This document shows positions 26,287-35,652 of a DNA stretch of 43,736 nt, piece by piece. The notes under the pieces were generated by a model. The model was not told the origin of the DNA and searched no databases. It saw only the letters and a program-made list of their open reading frames with translations. This stretch comes from Kiritimatiellia bacterium (GTDB taxonomy: Bacteria; Verrucomicrobiota; Kiritimatiellia; RFP12; UBA3636): contig JAFUOX010000030.1 of assembly GCA_017481725.1 (NCBI GenBank), forward strand, positions 1 to 43,736, written 5' to 3'. The stretch's first letter is position 1, and every line of letters starts with the position of its first letter. Position numbers and translations under genes: made by a program.

Positions 26287-26952
26287 ATGCAAACACTTAT
26301 ATTACCATCACTTTTAGCAGCCGATTTTGGCAAGCTAGAAACAGAAATTTTAAGAGCAGAAAATGCTGGTGCTGATGCCATTCACCTAGATATTATGGAT
26401 GGCGTTTTTGTTCCAAATATCAGCTTTGGCCCCGCTATTGTAAAGCTTTGCCGTGAAACGACAAAGCTTCCGCTGAACGTACACCTAATGCTTGCACGCC
26501 CAGACTCCTTTATTGAGCCATTTGCAAAGGCTGGCGCAACTACTATCCAAATTCACGCAGAAGCCTCTTGCAATATTAAGGAAACCCTACAGCAAATCCG
26601 TAGTTACGGCATATCACCAGCAATCGTTTTAAATCCGCTTACCCCATATACCGCAGCCATACCGTATCTTGACCTTGTCGATGAGGTAATGTACATGACC
26701 GTTTTCCCTGGCTATGGCGGACAAAAATTTATGGCAGAGCCTCTTCCTGAAATAAATAAGCTTCGCGAGTATGCCAACGCAAATGGCTTTGAAAAGCTCA
26801 ACATCATGGTTGACGGCGGAGTTGGTAGAAGCACAATTGCACAATGCGCTCAAGCAGGAGCAAACGCCTTTGTTGCAGGCACTGCTCTTTTCTCTCAGGA
26901 GGATATGGGTGCTGAAATATCTCTCTTTAAAAACCTAGTTAATCAAAAATAG
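26287..26952 (+). CDS. rpe: Ribulose-phosphate 3-epimerase
   Basis: This 221-residue TIM-barrel enzyme interconverts ribulose-5-phosphate and xylulose-5-phosphate in the pentose phosphate pathway. Visible family motifs are LPSLLAADF at the N-terminus, HLDIMDGVFVPNISFG with the metal-binding His and Asp, HLML, MTVFPGYGGQKF (the phosphate-covering loop) and the MVDGGV strand. Length is typical. It is the first plus-strand gene after the repeat block. lepA follows at 35 bases, suggesting co-transcription. Confidence 0.96.
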   Translation: MQTLILPSLLAADFGKLETEILRAENAGADAIHLDIMDGVFVPNISFGPAIVKLCRETTKLPLNVHLMLARPDSFIEPFAKAGATTIQIHAEASCNIKETLQQIRSYGISPAIVLNPLTPYTAAIPYLDLVDEVMYMTVFPGYGGQKFMAEPLPEINKLREYANANGFEKLNIMVDGGVGRSTIAQCAQAGANAFVAGTALFSQEDMGAEISLFKNLVNQK

Positions 26953-26987
26953 CAATCACAACGAATAGCCCTAAATCACAATAAGTT

Positions 26988-28793
26988 ATGTTATCAAATA
27001 TTAGAAATTTCTGCATTATCGCACACATTGATCACGGTAAGTCCACATTGGCAGACCGCATTATGCAGCTGACCGAATCTGTTGACGAGCGCGTTTTCCA
27101 CGACCAGCTGCTTGATTCCATGGACTTGGAGCGCGAGCGTGGCATCACTATTAAGTCACATCCTGTTTCCATGAACTATAAGGCAAAGGATGGTCAAACC
27201 TATTTGCTCAATCTTATCGACACTCCGGGCCACGTTGACTTTACCTACGAGGTTTCCCGCTCAATGGCTGCTTGCGAAGCAGCAATCCTCTTGGTTGACG
27301 CTGCTCAGGGTGTACAGGCTCAAACCGTTGCAAACACATACCTAGCTGTTGACAATAACCTTGAGATTATCCCTGTACTAAACAAGGTTGATTTGCCTAG
27401 TGCAGATGTAGATGGCTGTAAGAGACAAGTTGAGGAAGCTCTTGCTATTCCAATGGATACATGCGGACTAGTTTCTTCAAAAACTGGTGTCGGCGTACCT
27501 GAGCTTATGGAGCAAATCATCGCACTCTGCCCTCCTCCAAAGTCTGAGCACATAGATGGACCTTTGCGTGCTATTATCTTTGATAGTGTTTATGATGTAT
27601 ATCGCGGTGTAATCACATATATCCGAATTGTTGATGGCTCTATCAAGGATGGCGACTATATTCAGTTCATGGGAACAGGCCTAACCACCCAGGTTAAAGA
27701 GGTTGGCATTTTCTCTCCTCAGATGAAGCCTTGTGGTGAGCTTACTGCTGGTAAGGTGGGCTATATTGTTGGCACAATCAAGGACCCAAAGGAGGTTCAG
27801 ATTGGAGACACCATCACCCTACGCTCAAAGCCTGCAGAAGACCCTCTTCCTGGTTTTAGGGAAATTCACCCAATGGTGTTTAGCGGCTTGTACCCTATCT
27901 CAACAGATGAATATGAGAAAATAAAGACCTCTCTTGAAAAGCTTCAGCTAAATGATGCTGCATTCACATATCACCCTGAATCCTCCGTTGCTCTTGGCTT
28001 TGGCTTCCGCTGTGGTTTCCTAGGCCTGCTTCACATGGAAATCGTTCAGGAGCGCCTACGTCGTGAATTTGATTGCGATATTATTTCTACAAACCCAGCC
28101 GTTGTTTACAAAATCCACTATAGTGATGGCAAGGTTGAGGAAATTGATAACCCTACTCGTATGCCAGACCCAACTCGTATTGAGTTTATTGAAGAGCCTA
28201 TGATTAAGGCAACAATCATTACGCCTTCTGACTACATCGGAGACATTATGCGCGTTGTTATGGAGCATCGTGGCATTGTGGAGAAAACAGATAGCCTTGA
28301 TGGTGTACGCGTTATTCTCACCTGTATCCTTCCGCTTAATGAGATTCTTATTGATTTTAACGACACCCTTAAGAGCGTCTCTCACGGCTATGCTTCAATG
28401 GACTATGACCACTACGGCTATCAGCAAAGCAACATCGTGAAGATGGATATTCTCTTGAATGGTGATGTTGTTGACGCATTCTCCTGCATGGTTCACAAGG
28501 ATCGTGCAGTTGCACGCGGCAAGCAGATTTGTGCTGCACTCAAGGACTCTATTCCTCCTCACATGTTCAAAATCCCTGTTCAGGCAGCTATCGGTAGAAC
28601 AATCATTGCCCGCGAGGATATTCGCCCATTCCGTAAGGATGTTACGGCAAAACTTTACGGTGGTGACGTTACTCGTAAGCAAAAGCTTTTGAATAAGCAG
28701 AAGGAAGGTAAGAAGCGCATGAAGCAATGTGGCACAGTAAATGTTCCACAGGAGGCATTCGTATCTGTACTACGCAGCAACACCGATAACTAA
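26988..28793 (+). CDS. lepA: Elongation factor 4 (LepA)
   Basis: This 601-residue ribosomal GTPase of the translation-factor family is thought to act in back-translocation or 30S biogenesis. The P-loop AHIDHGKST lies at 12-20, DTPGH at 78-82 and NKVD at 132-135. The EF-G-like domains II, III and V follow. The LepA-specific C-terminal domain closes the protein, with the conserved stretch from GRTIIAREDIRPFRKDV through KLYGGDVTRKQKLL and KKRMKQ. Length is standard. GC content and codon choice are slightly higher than in flanking genes, as expected for a well-expressed gene. Confidence 0.97.
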   Translation: MLSNIRNFCIIAHIDHGKSTLADRIMQLTESVDERVFHDQLLDSMDLERERGITIKSHPVSMNYKAKDGQTYLLNLIDTPGHVDFTYEVSRSMAACEAAILLVDAAQGVQAQTVANTYLAVDNNLEIIPVLNKVDLPSADVDGCKRQVEEALAIPMDTCGLVSSKTGVGVPELMEQIIALCPPPKSEHIDGPLRAIIFDSVYDVYRGVITYIRIVDGSIKDGDYIQFMGTGLTTQVKEVGIFSPQMKPCGELTAGKVGYIVGTIKDPKEVQIGDTITLRSKPAEDPLPGFREIHPMVFSGLYPISTDEYEKIKTSLEKLQLNDAAFTYHPESSVALGFGFRCGFLGLLHMEIVQERLRREFDCDIISTNPAVVYKIHYSDGKVEEIDNPTRMPDPTRIEFIEEPMIKATIITPSDYIGDIMRVVMEHRGIVEKTDSLDGVRVILTCILPLNEILIDFNDTLKSVSHGYASMDYDHYGYQQSNIVKMDILLNGDVVDAFSCMVHKDRAVARGKQICAALKDSIPPHMFKIPVQAAIGRTIIAREDIRPFRKDVTAKLYGGDVTRKQKLLNKQKEGKKRMKQCGTVNVPQEAFVSVLRSNTDN

Positions 28794-28847
28794 CAAATTT
28801 AATAACTCTAATTTTTAATCAACAAACAAATATAGGAAAACACTATT

Positions 28848-29837
28848 ATGAAAAAACTTTTTGGAGCAATCGCTTTAACTGTAGCAGCAACCTCTATGGC
28901 TTTTGGAACAACAACCATCGCAAAGTGGCAGGGTGATGCCAAGGGTGCATTTGCAATGTACTATGATGATGGCTGCTATAGCGCAATGACCTATGCAACA
29001 ACCACTCTGAAAAAATATAATATTCCTGGCACCTTCTACCTTTGCATCGGCTGGATTGCTCATAAGCCAGATGTTGTAAAGCAATGGTGTGACATGGCAG
29101 ATAATAAAATTATCTTCCTTGGCAATCACACCTACAACCATAACGGTGTAGAAAACTACGAGAAGGCAATCGAAGAAATTGGCAAAAATGACAAAGTAAT
29201 CCGCGAAGGCATCGGTCTTGGTCCAAAGGGACTTATCTCTTTTGCCCAGCCAGGTGTTGTAACATGGAATATTACTCCTGAGCAGGAAAAGAATGATATA
29301 TTCGTTAAATTCCCTTCTATTCGACGCCCAACCATCAACAAGTTCGGAATCGAAAATGTTGGTGCTCGCACTCACAAGACTGCTGCTGATTTCATCCCTA
29401 CTTTAGATAAAATCGAGGAGCACGGAATTTTTGACTCTGTTATTTTCCACGGCATCGGTGGAGATTGGTTCAACTTCCCTGCTGATGAGCACGAGAAGCT
29501 ATGTGAGGAGCTAGTACGCCGCAAGCTTAAGGGAACTCTTTGGACAGATGCAACAATCAATATCCAAAAGTACATTGCTGAGCGCGATGGGGCAACAGTA
29601 AAGGTTGTTTCAGACTTTAATGAAAAGGGTCAGGCAGAGCTAGAGCTAACAGTCACAACTGATCCAGAGAGCTATGACACACCTCTAACTCTTGTTACAA
29701 CTGTTCCAGAGGGCGATTGGAAGGGCTGCAGAATCTATCAAGATAAGACAGTAACCGCTGTTCCAAACTATAATGGCGTTGTAAAATACAATGTCTTTCC
29801 AAAATCAGGCACTATCAAGCTTGAGCTTGTAAAGTAA
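28848..29837 (+). CDS. Exported polysaccharide-deacetylase-family protein
   Basis: The 329-residue protein has a signal peptide (MKKLFGAIALTVAATSMAFG) and then a NodB-like deacetylase fold. The metal and base residues are visible: YYDDGC (Asp40-Asp41) and GNHTYNH with His94 and His98 in the HxxxH spacing. The later FHGIGGDWFNFP block provides a third conserved His. It should remove acetyl groups from a polysaccharide or cell-wall sugar outside the cytoplasm. A C-terminal beta-rich extension of about 80 residues (AELELTVTTDPES onward) follows the catalytic domain. A second copy without signal peptide lies 25 bases downstream. An AGGA ribosome-binding site is a little distant from the ATG. Confidence 0.87.
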   Translation: MKKLFGAIALTVAATSMAFGTTTIAKWQGDAKGAFAMYYDDGCYSAMTYATTTLKKYNIPGTFYLCIGWIAHKPDVVKQWCDMADNKIIFLGNHTYNHNGVENYEKAIEEIGKNDKVIREGIGLGPKGLISFAQPGVVTWNITPEQEKNDIFVKFPSIRRPTINKFGIENVGARTHKTAADFIPTLDKIEEHGIFDSVIFHGIGGDWFNFPADEHEKLCEELVRRKLKGTLWTDATINIQKYIAERDGATVKVVSDFNEKGQAELELTVTTDPESYDTPLTLVTTVPEGDWKGCRIYQDKTVTAVPNYNGVVKYNVFPKSGTIKLELVK

Positions 29838-29862
29838 AAAAACTTATCTTTTTAGCAAAACA

Positions 29863-30789
29863 ATGCAAGCAACAGCAACAATCGCAAAATGGCAAAACAA
29901 TGCAAAAGCAGCCTTTGCTCTTTACTATGATGACGGCTGCTTTAGCACTCTAAAAACAGCTATCCCATGCCTTAGAAAATACGATATTCCTGGCACCTTT
30001 TATCTCTGCACAGGTTGGTACAAGGACAAGCCTGCTGAGCTAGATAATTGGCTAGCACAAGTGGATGAAAAAATCGTATTTATTGGCAATCATACTGTTG
30101 CTCATTGTGGGGTACAATCATACGAAAACGCAAAGGAAGAGCTTTGCAATAACGATGCTGTACTTCGCGAAAAGCTCGGTTATTCTCCTAAAAAAATGCT
30201 CTCTTATGGAAGACCTGGAGGCTGCTGCTGGAAAATAACAGATGAAGAGGAAAAGGAAATTTTAGATTCCATCCACTCAATTAGACGCGAGCACGAGAAA
30301 GCTGATGGCTCTGAATATGCTGGAGCTCTATCAGTAAAAACCTTTGAAGATGCTCGCAATGCCCTTGATGCCATTGAGGCGGCTGGAAACAATGATTACA
30401 TTGTCTTTCATGGTATTGGTGGGGATTGGTTCAATTTCCCAGCTGCCGACCATGAAAAGCTTGTTCAAGAGCTTGCTGTTCGCAAGGCAAAGCACTCTCT
30501 TTGGGTTGCCGCTTCTATTGACATCCACAAATACATTGTAGAAAGAAACAATGCTTCTATCACCACTCTTCCTTTAGAGAATGATGACGAAATAATGCTT
30601 GAGCTCTCCGTTACTACTGACCCAGAAAGCTTTAATACTCCTCTAACAGTTGTTGTAGAAGCACCAACAGATTGGGTTCGTGCAACAATTACCCAAGGCG
30701 ATGCTTCTTACATCGTTCCAGTATTTGATGGCAAGGTTACCTTCGATGCCGCACCTATCACTGGCTCAATATCTATAACAAAGTGCTAA
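29863..30789 (+). CDS. Polysaccharide-deacetylase-family paralogue without signal peptide
   Basis: This 308-residue protein is clearly a tandem duplicate of the preceding gene. Both share TIAKWQ, the YYDDGCFS/YYDDGCYS motif (Asp23-Asp24 here), GNHTVAHCG (His77, His81), FHGIGGDWFNFP and the C-terminal LELSVTTDPES block. It lacks the signal peptide, starting directly at the mature sequence, so it should be cytoplasmic unless exported otherwise. No ribosome-binding site is visible before the ATG, so translation may be coupled to the upstream gene. The substrate is unknown. Confidence 0.85.
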   Translation: MQATATIAKWQNNAKAAFALYYDDGCFSTLKTAIPCLRKYDIPGTFYLCTGWYKDKPAELDNWLAQVDEKIVFIGNHTVAHCGVQSYENAKEELCNNDAVLREKLGYSPKKMLSYGRPGGCCWKITDEEEKEILDSIHSIRREHEKADGSEYAGALSVKTFEDARNALDAIEAAGNNDYIVFHGIGGDWFNFPAADHEKLVQELAVRKAKHSLWVAASIDIHKYIVERNNASITTLPLENDDEIMLELSVTTDPESFNTPLTVVVEAPTDWVRATITQGDASYIVPVFDGKVTFDAAPITGSISITKC

Positions 30790-30804
30790 TTCTTCCCTCC
30801 TTCT

Positions 30805-31590
30805 ATGCCTGACGCTTTTGAATTTAGAGAAATTGGTGTATTCAAGTGTGATGCTGAATATAAGCATGACATTCCTCGCCAAGGTGTATTTAATCAGAAT
30901 CGTGTTGGGAAAATCATTCTAAATAAGGGCGAAAACTTTGAGCAAGGCCTTCGCGGGCTTGAGGGCTTTGAACGGATTTGGATTATCTTTGTGCTAAATC
31001 GCAATAGCTCTTGGAAGCCAATTGTTTCTCCACCAGTTCAAACAGCCACACAAAAGCGCATAGGTGTATTTGCATCTCGTGCACCTTATCGCCCAAATAT
31101 GATAGGACTAAGCTGTGTAAAGCTATTATCTGTTGAAGGAAATGTAATAACCGTTGACGAATCTGATATTCTTAATGACACCCCTATCCTTGATATAAAG
31201 CCATATATTCCAAAGGCAGATGCTTTCCCTGAGGCTGTTGCCGGATGGGTTGATGAGCAGGTAATCTCAAAATTCGAGCTAATTAAATCAGATTTATTTG
31301 AAAAGCAAAACAAATTCCTCCAAGGACTAAACTCTGATTTATTCAACATTGCAAAGGTGCAGCTTGAAGAAAATCCATTTAATATAGAGCGTAAACGCAT
31401 AAAATTTAATAAAGATCAAACCTCTGGTGTATTGTCATACAGAATGTTTAGAATAGCATTCTCGATTGAAAACCAAACAATAACACTAAAGCAAATCTAC
31501 TCTGGCTACTCCAAAGATGAGCTGAACACTTTAGAAGACAAATATAACGACAAAGATATCCACAGACAATTTACACAAAACTTTAACTAA
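30805..31590 (+). CDS. TrmO/TsaA-family protein
   Basis: This 261-residue protein matches the TrmO (YaeB) family, S-adenosylmethionine-dependent methyltransferases that modify N6-threonylcarbamoyl-adenosine at tRNA position 37. The N-terminal beta-barrel has IGVFKC and GLRGLEGFERIWIIF. The signature RAPYRPNMIGLS is present, followed by DTPILDIKPYIPKADAFPEA. The C-terminal third, with SGVLSYRMFRIAF, is also family-typical. It lies 15 bases after the second deacetylase and 12 bases before a GH30 gene, so it is carried inside a carbohydrate-oriented cluster without an obvious functional tie. Confidence 0.88.
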   Translation: MPDAFEFREIGVFKCDAEYKHDIPRQGVFNQNRVGKIILNKGENFEQGLRGLEGFERIWIIFVLNRNSSWKPIVSPPVQTATQKRIGVFASRAPYRPNMIGLSCVKLLSVEGNVITVDESDILNDTPILDIKPYIPKADAFPEAVAGWVDEQVISKFELIKSDLFEKQNKFLQGLNSDLFNIAKVQLEENPFNIERKRIKFNKDQTSGVLSYRMFRIAFSIENQTITLKQIYSGYSKDELNTLEDKYNDKDIHRQFTQNFN

Positions 31591-31602
31591 TAAGGAGCAT
31601 TT

Positions 31603-32877
31603 ATGTTCGTAACAAGTACAGAAAAATTTTATTTCCAACATGGTACAACAACAAATAAGCAAGGCATCGCTCTATCATTTGGTGAAGAGCTACAAACCAT
31701 CCGCGGCTTTGGCTGCTGCTTTAGCGAGCTAGGTGCAAAGGCACTTAATAAGCTCACTCCTGAAGATATAAAAAATGTTTTAGATGAGCTATTCAAAGAC
31801 CAAGGCGGTGCATTCAACTATTGCCGCACCCCTATTGGCTCAAGTGACTTCGCTTTGGACTACTATAGCTATAATGATAATCCAGGCGATTATGAAATGA
31901 AGAATTTCTCAATCGACCGCGACCAGAAGCTTCTTCTCCCTCTTATTAAGGAAGGTGTTTCACGTCGCTCAGACATGCAAATGTTTGCCTCTCCATGGTG
32001 CCCACCAACATGGCTAAAGACTCATAACACATATAGCTTTGGCGTATTCAATCGCACAGAGGAAAATCTAAAGGCATACGCACTTTACTTCAAAAAATAT
32101 GTGCAAGCATATCATAATGAGGGTATTCCTCTAATTCACATTCATCCACAAAACGAGCCATGCAGCACACAAAAGTTCCCATCCTGTGAATGGCGCGGAG
32201 AATGGCTAGCAGACTTTGTCGGCAAGTACCTAGGTCCTGCTCTTGAAGGCGAAAATGTTGACATTTTCTTTGGAACAATCAACGGTCCAGAAACTGACTC
32301 TCGCTATAACTGGACACGCTATTGCGATTATCTTGGCTATGCTATGCAAGATCCAAATTCACGCAAATACATCAAAGGTGTAGGCTATCAGTGGGCAGGA
32401 AGAAATGCACTAATGCAAACCCAAGATGATTTCCCTAATCTTGAAATTATCCAAACAGAAAGCCAATGCGGTGATGGACAAAACTCATGGGAGCATGCTA
32501 TGTTTATTTATGACTTAGCTCGCATTTACTTCCGTTTTGGCACCACTGCTTATGTCTATTGGAACATTGCTCTTGAAGAGGATGGTTTAAGCACATGGGG
32601 TTGGAGACAAAATTCCCTAGTTACAGTTAAGGATAACAAAGCTATATTCAATCCAGAGTATTACCTAATGAAGCATTTTTCACACTTTGTTAAGCGTGAT
32701 GCGAAATATGTCAAACTGATTGGCGAGTATAGTTCAAACTGTATTGCTTTTATCAATCCTGACGGCAGCAAGGTTGTTTTAGCCAAAAATCCATACAAAA
32801 CAGAGCAAATAATTACAATTGAGGGTAATTCATACCTTCTACCTATTGATTCAATTAGCACAATTAAGATTGACTAA
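31603..32877 (+). CDS. Glycoside hydrolase family 30 enzyme
   Basis: This 424-residue retaining glycosidase is of the GH30 (glucosylceramidase/glucanase) type. The N-terminal GFGCCFSELGA corresponds to the usual GFGGAFTEA. The acid/base is Glu185 in HPQNEP and the nucleophile Glu286 in IIQTESQCGDG, both in the expected contexts. A small beta-domain closes the protein (about 370-424). There is no signal peptide, so it appears to be cytoplasmic and would act on imported oligosaccharides or glycosides. AAGGAG precedes the ATG by six bases. It follows the TrmO-like gene and precedes a PHP phosphatase by five bases. Confidence 0.9.
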   Translation: MFVTSTEKFYFQHGTTTNKQGIALSFGEELQTIRGFGCCFSELGAKALNKLTPEDIKNVLDELFKDQGGAFNYCRTPIGSSDFALDYYSYNDNPGDYEMKNFSIDRDQKLLLPLIKEGVSRRSDMQMFASPWCPPTWLKTHNTYSFGVFNRTEENLKAYALYFKKYVQAYHNEGIPLIHIHPQNEPCSTQKFPSCEWRGEWLADFVGKYLGPALEGENVDIFFGTINGPETDSRYNWTRYCDYLGYAMQDPNSRKYIKGVGYQWAGRNALMQTQDDFPNLEIIQTESQCGDGQNSWEHAMFIYDLARIYFRFGTTAYVYWNIALEEDGLSTWGWRQNSLVTVKDNKAIFNPEYYLMKHFSHFVKRDAKYVKLIGEYSSNCIAFINPDGSKVVLAKNPYKTEQIITIEGNSYLLPIDSISTIKID

Positions 32878-32882
32878 AATAA

Positions 32883-33698
32883 ATGATAACGTCTAATTAT
32901 CACACACACTCAACCTATTGCGATGGCAAAAACTCACTCGAAGAGATGGTGCTTTCTGCCATCAGCAAGGGTTTTACAGAGATAGGTTTCTCTGGGCATG
33001 CCCCAACCATACGTAGATATGCATGGGAAAGCAAATTTGAAAAGCTAGCCAGATACAAAGCTGAGGTAAATAGCCTAAAGGAGAAATATGCTGATAAAAT
33101 CAAAATATTTCTCGGACTAGAAATGGATTATTATTCCCCAGTAGAGCTAGCTGATGGCTGCGATTATACCATTGGCTCTGTACATATAATCAAAAAAGGC
33201 GATGACTTTCTTGAGATAGACAACAGCAAGCAAATTCAAATCGATGATGTAAATAAATATTACAACGGCGATTTTTATGCCTATGTAGAGGACTATTATA
33301 CGCTTGTTGCTGATATTGTTGCCCAAACAAAGTGCGATATAATCGGACATTTTGATTTGGTAACAAAGTTTAATGAGCTTGGAGACCTATTTGACATAAA
33401 GCATCCACGCTATCAAAATGCTATGCAAAATGCGCTTGAAGCTCTAATCAAAACACACGTGCCATTTGAAATCAATACTGGAGCCATTTCTCGAGGCTAC
33501 AGAACCTCCTCCTATCCAGAGCAATCAATCCTAGATCGCATTGGCAAGGCAGGTATCCCATTTGTAATCAATTCAGACACACATAATGTAAACACAATTG
33601 ATTGCAATCTGACACTTGAGCAAAAGCGTCTTGATAAATTAGGCTATAAGTATCTGACAACCTTAAAAGACATTAAGCAATACATTTCAAGTCTTTAA
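32883..33698 (+). CDS. PHP-family phosphatase, histidinol-phosphatase (HisJ/HisK)-like
   Basis: This 271-residue protein of the polymerase-and-histidinol-phosphatase family has a TIM-like barrel with a multi-metal site. Ligands are visible at HTH (His7, His9), GLEMDYY, IGSVHI, IGHFDLV and NSDTHN. Length and motif order fit HisK-type histidinol-phosphatase, the penultimate step of histidine synthesis. No other his gene is nearby, so a different phosphate ester substrate is possible. It begins five bases after the GH30 stop and is followed by a glycerophosphodiesterase. Confidence 0.83.
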   Translation: MITSNYHTHSTYCDGKNSLEEMVLSAISKGFTEIGFSGHAPTIRRYAWESKFEKLARYKAEVNSLKEKYADKIKIFLGLEMDYYSPVELADGCDYTIGSVHIIKKGDDFLEIDNSKQIQIDDVNKYYNGDFYAYVEDYYTLVADIVAQTKCDIIGHFDLVTKFNELGDLFDIKHPRYQNAMQNALEALIKTHVPFEINTGAISRGYRTSSYPEQSILDRIGKAGIPFVINSDTHNVNTIDCNLTLEQKRLDKLGYKYLTTLKDIKQYISSL

Positions 33699-33719
33699 CT
33701 ATTTAACAATTAGGAAAAT

Positions 33720-34469
33720 ATGATTTGGATATCACACCGCGGTGAAAGCATTGATGCACCTGAGAATACACTTGCAGCATTCAAGTTATCACTTGAACGC
33801 CAGACAGAAGGCATGGAATGCGATGTACATCTTACTAAAGATGGCAAGCTAGTTGTTTGCCATGATTCCAGCACAAAGCGCACCTGTGGTGGCGAGGGCA
33901 TTATCATTGAGGATTCAACCTTTGAAGAGCTTCAAGCTCTTTGTGCCAGCAACAACAAATCTGGCTACGAAAATGAGAAGATTCCGCTCTTTAGTGATAC
34001 CCTTCAATATTTAGGTAAAGACCGTAAGTATTACATTGAAATAAAGAAAAATGATCCTGCAGTTATTGATGCCGTAGTGCATGAGCTTGACGCAGCAGGA
34101 ATTCCTCCTGAAAAAACAGTAATTATCAGTTTTCATTCTGACATTGTACGTATTTACAAAGAAAGATATCCAGAGCGCGAGGCTCTATTCCTGACAATGT
34201 TCTATGTAAATAAAAATGGAACATGGTGGCCATGTGCTGAGGATTTGATTAAAGATTTAAAGGCACAGGGGGCAGACGGTGTAGATATCCATTGTAACCA
34301 AGTCTTTGTAAACAAAGAGTACGTAGACACTGTTAAAGCAGCAGGCTTTAAATTTGCAGTTTGGACGATTGACTCAGTAGAGTTAGCAAAGCGCTTCATT
34401 GACATGGGAGTTGATGTAATCACAAGTAATTGCGCTGCAAAGCTTAAGCACGAGATTGACAACCAATAA
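33720..34469 (+). CDS. Glycerophosphodiester phosphodiesterase
   Basis: This 249-residue TIM-barrel enzyme of the GDPD family hydrolyses glycerophosphodiesters to glycerol-3-phosphate and an alcohol. The family block SHRGESIDAPENTLAAF holds His6-Arg7. ECDVHLTKDG holds Glu33 and Asp35, and VCHDSS holds the second catalytic His48. A late VWTIDS strand is also typical. There is no signal peptide, so it acts in the cytoplasm. AGGA precedes the ATG. It ends a run of tightly spaced plus-strand hydrolase genes. Confidence 0.92.
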   Translation: MIWISHRGESIDAPENTLAAFKLSLERQTEGMECDVHLTKDGKLVVCHDSSTKRTCGGEGIIIEDSTFEELQALCASNNKSGYENEKIPLFSDTLQYLGKDRKYYIEIKKNDPAVIDAVVHELDAAGIPPEKTVIISFHSDIVRIYKERYPEREALFLTMFYVNKNGTWWPCAEDLIKDLKAQGADGVDIHCNQVFVNKEYVDTVKAAGFKFAVWTIDSVELAKRFIDMGVDVITSNCAAKLKHEIDNQ

Positions 34470-34511
34470 AAGAAATGGTAAAATGTCAAAAATTTAATTA
34501 AAAGGAGTGAT

Positions 34512-35252
34512 ATGAAAACATACAACTACACAAACCCAACAAAACCAGCAAAATTTTTAATTTTTGTAAATTATGCTTTTATTGTATCTCTAATATTATC
34601 TTTTTTAGCATGTATCAATGAAACTATATTTTTCAATAGTGTACTTAACGGAATATTAAGTTCTGAAGAAGAAATAATGGCTGATGCCTGTTTTTCAGAC
34701 CTTTTGACTACAATAAGTAATTCTATTTACATATTTATATATATTCCTTCAATAATTATTTTTTATGTTTGGCAATATCGTGCTGCTGCAAATGCACAAT
34801 ATATGGGGATTCCATATATTGATCAAAAGCCACATTGGGGATTTTGGAATTATATTATCCCTTTTTGGTGTTTATATAAACCTTATAAATTTATGAAACA
34901 ACTTTGGAACTGCACTGAACATTTTAATAATACAAAATCATATTCAAGTTGGAAAGATTTACCTGCTCCTCTTTGCATAAAGATTTGGTGGGGAACATTC
35001 TTAATTTCTGGTTTATTAAATAGAATATCACACCGTTGGGAAATGCGTTTGGATAAGAATCCCGATGCTATTATAGAAAGTTATATTTCTATAAACCATT
35101 TGGACTTATTGGGTTTTACTTTTTTGATTGTTTGTACAATTTCTGAAATAATTATTGTACGAGGCATTATGAATCGACAAATTGAATGCTTCAAAAATGC
35201 AAATAATTCTCAACCCAATGTAAATGTACTGAGCGAAAATACAATAAATTAA
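34512..35252 (+). CDS. DUF4328-like membrane protein
   Basis: This 246-residue protein has about four membrane helices (near 18-40, 65-85, 150-172 and 200-220). The middle segment, WQYRAAANAQYMGIPYI followed by KPHWGFWNYIIPFWCLYKPY, is the pattern of DUF4328 proteins, whose function is unknown. It ends in a polar, Asn-rich tail. A good AAGGAG ribosome-binding site lies five bases before the ATG. It may end the preceding operon, or stand alone, since a 42-base gap separates it from the phosphodiesterase gene. Confidence 0.75.
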   Translation: MKTYNYTNPTKPAKFLIFVNYAFIVSLILSFLACINETIFFNSVLNGILSSEEEIMADACFSDLLTTISNSIYIFIYIPSIIIFYVWQYRAAANAQYMGIPYIDQKPHWGFWNYIIPFWCLYKPYKFMKQLWNCTEHFNNTKSYSSWKDLPAPLCIKIWWGTFLISGLLNRISHRWEMRLDKNPDAIIESYISINHLDLLGFTFLIVCTISEIIIVRGIMNRQIECFKNANNSQPNVNVLSENTIN

Positions 35253-35652
35253 CTATCGCAAAAATTGCAGATATTTACAATTCCATTTATTTATAGTATT
35301 TCTATGTGCCGAATGCCTATGCTATTCGTAACTCACAATCTTGTAGTAATAGAACATTGATTTTACTTTATTGAAGAAATTCTTCATACTATTGAAAATT
35401 GCCATGGTGCAGACAAATATATGACAACAAATCATATATGTACGGAGTCAGACACATAAGCTCTGCACTCCTTCACTCTTTCAGGATAACGCAAGGGTTT
35501 GGTCTGTAAATATTGCAGGTCTCTGGATAAAGTAAATGCAACTACTTTGTTTTTTACACACATATTTTAAAGAATTAGTAGTTGCACGAGCATCTATTGT
35601 TGTATTATAATTACCATTGTTATTCATTGTGTTATCGTAAATATTCAAAAAA
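35253..35652. other. Intergenic region without a convincing gene
   Basis: This 400-base stretch has no convincing gene. A 48-codon open frame on the minus strand (35481-35627) has no ribosome-binding site. A 15-base palindrome TGAAGAAATTCTTCA lies at 35372-35386. A perfect 10-base inverted repeat (35537-35546 and 35577-35586) lies near the promoter of the Yej-like genes. No terminator for the DUF4328 gene is evident. Confidence 0.5.
35582..35611 (+). promoter_or_regulatory. Possible promoter of the Yej-like importer
   Basis: A perfect TATAAT at 35606-35611 has TTGCAC 18 bases upstream. The start would be about 35 bases before the first permease ATG. The right arm of a 10-base inverted repeat (TGCAACTACT/AGTAGTTGCA) overlaps the -35 box, a suitable place for a regulator. 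There is no good ribosome-binding site before the ATG. Confidence 0.42.

Noticed and set aside
28056..28727. Minus-strand open frames inside lepA (28056-28385 and 28395-28727)
   Set aside because: They are antisense shadows of a highly conserved gene with no independent start signals.
35481..35627. 48-codon minus-strand open frame starting MNNNGNYNTTIDARATTN
   Set aside because: No ribosome-binding site, no recognisable family, and it overlaps the importer promoter and an inverted repeat.
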